DNA from: Flavobacterium sp. N2820
GTDB lineage: Bacteria > Bacteroidota > Bacteroidia > Flavobacteriales > Flavobacteriaceae
DNA: 64,000 nucleotides
Direction: 5' to 3'
NCBI RefSeq assembly: GCF_025947285.1
Contig: NZ_CP110008.1
Location: 1,178,001-1,242,000 of the forward strand
Below, in pieces: positions 62,272-64,000 of this stretch. Both the position numbers and the translations under genes were made by a program. Positions within the stretch are counted from its first letter, which is position 1. Each line of letters begins with the position of its first letter. The notes beneath the pieces are model-generated. The model saw nothing but the letters and a program-made list of their open reading frames with translations. It had not been told where the DNA came from and searched no databases.

Positions 62272-63567
62272 TTAATTTTTTGGTACTCTTAGTAATAAAA
62301 GTAATCCTATTGCAAAAAATAAAATCAAAAATAAAATAGCATTTTGAATTTTACCCGTAATATCAGCAATGTAACCATAGGTCAGCATACCTATGACGAT
62401 ACCAACTTTTTCTGCAACATCATAAAAACTAAAAAAAGAGGTGGTGTCAACTGTATCCGCTGGAATAAATTTAGAATACGTTGAACGGGAAAGGGACTGA
62501 ATACCTCCCATTACCAAGCCCACAAAAAATGCCGCAATGTAAAAATCATTGGGAGTAATCACAAAATAAGCATACGTACAGATGAGTATCCATAAAAAAT
62601 TTAAGCCTATTAATATTTTAATGTTCCCATATTTTGACACCAATTTAGATGTAGCCCAAGCGCCAAAAACAGCGACCAATTGAATCACTAAAATACTGAT
62701 GATTAAACCCGTAGTTCTTTTACTATCACTACCCCAATTTATTTCCTTTTCACCAAAATAGGCAGCAATAATCATAATAGTTTGCACGGCCATGCTGTAC
62801 ACAAAAAAAGCAGCTAAATAACGCTTTAAAGGGAGTATGCTTTTAATTTGTTGCCAAACTTTTAACAATTCTCTAAAACCATTAAAAAACACATTTTTGT
62901 GCATTTTATTACTGTTTTTATGATTCGGAAGATAGTAATAGGTGTACTGACTAAACCCAATCCACCATATCCCAACTAATAAAAACGAATAGCGCATCAT
63001 TTGCATTTTTTGTGCTCCTTCAACAGACATGACCATTGCCAAACAAACCAGTAATAAGACAACACTTCCAATATAACCTAAACTAAACCCTTTTGCACTG
63101 ATTTTATCTTGTTGTTCTTTGTGCGCAATATCAGGTAAATAGGAATTGTAAAAGACTAAACTGCCCCAAAAGCCAATTAAGGCCAACAAATAGGTTATTA
63201 AACTAAAAATAATAGATTCTTTCGCTATCGAAAAAAAGTATAAGCTCATACACGATAAGGAACCAACATAGCAAAACAATTTTAGGAAAAACTTCTTATT
63301 TCCTAAATAATCTGCAATTCCAGAAAGCAAAGGGGAAACAAAAGCAATAATCAAAAAACCCAAAGCTGTTACATAACTAATTAAAGACTCACTTCGAATT
63401 AAAAATCCAAACAATTCAACTTCTTCTATTCCTTCGGCTCTAAATAATGCACCATAAAATATGGGGAAAATTGTAGATGAAATTACTAATGTATAAACAG
63501 AGTTTGCCCAATCGTAAAACGCCCAAGCGTTAAGTAACTTTGAACTTCCTTTTTCTAAATTTGCCAT
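62272..63567 (-). CDS. MFS transporter of the UMF1/Atg22-like family
   Basis: A 431-residue protein with 12 hydrophobic segments and the family start LNAWAFYDWANSVYTLVISS. The SRSTYSKFIP and GLVMGGIQSL motifs are typical of UMF1-type MFS permeases. Substrate unknown. Located 40 bp beyond the DUF6252-like lipoprotein on the same strand. Confidence 0.88.
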   Translation of the reverse strand: MANLEKGSSKLLNAWAFYDWANSVYTLVISSTIFPIFYGALFRAEGIEEVELFGFLIRSESLISYVTALGFLIIAFVSPLLSGIADYLGNKKFFLKLFCYVGSLSCMSLYFFSIAKESIIFSLITYLLALIGFWGSLVFYNSYLPDIAHKEQQDKISAKGFSLGYIGSVVLLLVCLAMVMSVEGAQKMQMMRYSFLLVGIWWIGFSQYTYYYLPNHKNSNKMHKNVFFNGFRELLKVWQQIKSILPLKRYLAAFFVYSMAVQTIMIIAAYFGEKEINWGSDSKRTTGLIISILVIQLVAVFGAWATSKLVSKYGNIKILIGLNFLWILICTYAYFVITPNDFYIAAFFVGLVMGGIQSLSRSTYSKFIPADTVDTTSFFSFYDVAEKVGIVIGMLTYGYIADITGKIQNAILFLILFFAIGLLLLLRVPKN

Positions 63568-63576
63568 AAATTAAAA

Positions 63577-63601
63577 AATCCCGACGAATTAAGTCGGGAT
63601 T
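63577..63601 (-). terminator. Terminator of the M48 peptidase gene
   Basis: AATCCCGAC (63577-63585) pairs with GTCGGGATT (63593-63601), T tract on the minus strand. Confidence 0.8.
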
Positions 63602-63622
63602 CAAATATAGTATTTTATTTAG

Positions 63623-64000
63623 TTATTTAAAAGTCACTCCAAATTTAGCAGCTTCTGCTTTTGCTTGAGGAATTAAACTTTTTATGTTAGCAATACGTGT
63701 AGCATTACTAGGGTGCGTACTCATAAACTCAGGTGGAGCTTGTCCGCCGGATTGAGCAGCCATTCTTTCCCAAAAAGTTACTGCATTATCTGGATTATAC
63801 CCTGCAATAGCCATTAATGTTAAGCCAATCATATCTGCTTCACTTTCATGCGCTCTACTGAATGGTAACATTCCACCAAATTGAGTGGTAGCGCCATAAG
63901 CGGTCATTGCTAATTGCTGTGTCTCGGCTGATTTGTTTCCTGTAGCTAATCCAACACCAACTGCACCTGCTTGTTGTAAAACGCCTGCACTCATTCGTTG
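63623..64000 (-). CDS. M48-family metallopeptidase, C-terminal part (runs off the right edge)
   Basis: The frame is open to the window edge; 125 residues are visible, starting with NQRMSAG-like sequence that normally follows HExxH by a short distance. Visible signs of M48: [20 protein letters not shown], which supplies the third zinc ligand (Glu), and the C-terminal [15 protein letters not shown] motif. The zinc HExxH lies outside the window. LoiP/BepA-like peptidases act in the periplasm on outer-membrane proteins. The ATG at 63994 is internal and not the start. Confidence 0.85.
   Translation of the reverse strand, partial: QRMSAGVLQQAGAVGVGLATGNKSAETQQLAMTAYGATTQFGGMLPFSRAHESEADMIGLTLMAIAGYNPDNAVTFWERMAAQSGGQAPPEFMSTHPSNATRIANIKSLIPQAKAEAAKFGVTFK

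Overview
The window is low-GC chromosomal DNA from a member of the Bacteroidota, very probably Flavobacterium or a close relative. The evidence is the recurrent TAnnTTTG promoter -7 motif, the lack of Shine-Dalgarno sequences, an HU-HIG type DNA-binding protein, PorQ of the type IX secretion system, a T9SS-type C-terminal sorting domain, DUF4293, and a Rho factor with a long disordered insert.

Region 1 (1-880): the end of a basic protein, an HU-like protein and a cluster of palindromes. Region 2 (about 0.9-21.7 kb) is the remarkable part: an integron-like gene-cassette array. A 580-residue tyrosine recombinase (915-2657) is followed 45 bp later by an attI-like GTTAGCC site. Then come 24 head-to-tail cassettes carrying 27 genes, all on the + strand. 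Each cassette ends in a roughly 130-165 bp attC-like site with RYYYAAC-type and GTTRRRY-type ends, imperfectly complementary arms and an inner hairpin. The first bases of each cassette are complementary to the bases just before its own attC, as expected if cassettes excise as circles. The recombinase resembles IntI at its C-terminus but lacks the IntI-specific I2 insertion and carries about 280 extra N-terminal residues with three related modules. Of the 24 sites, 21 contain an exact TAnnTTTG element; in 19 of these it lies 52-56 nt before the right core site, even in sites of otherwise unrelated sequence, so the attC sites appear to carry portable promoters. Cargo is mostly lipoproteins, exported and membrane proteins. 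One cassette is an exact tandem duplicate. The array ends in a truncated attC before a leucine-rich-repeat lipoprotein.

Region 3 (23-48.9 kb) is an ordinary core chromosome: csaA-rhodanese-thioredoxin, hemN, an Omp85-like protein, a DEAD-box helicase, a BatA-like/dihydroorotase-like/DUF4870/esterase operon, fasciclin, tpx-dgkA, ftsK-lolA-lptFG-ribBA, rho, truA, an ABC exporter and lpdA. Region 4 (49-53.5 kb) holds a lone unknown membrane protein next to a 12-bp copy of the attI core, an NHL-repeat T9SS cargo, and a metal-related HMA/MauE gene and AraC regulator that share a 46/48-identical upstream repeat. Region 5 (53.6-64 kb) has mlaEFD, cmk, porQ, a frameshifted lon, a lipoprotein, an MFS permease and a partial M48 peptidase.

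Intergenic spacers repeatedly contain imperfect 7-bp tandem repeats, a 24-bp perfect hairpin, a 164-bp MITE-like element and two clusters of CCTAGG/TGTACA palindromes. No rRNA, tRNA, CRISPR or intact insertion sequence was recognised.
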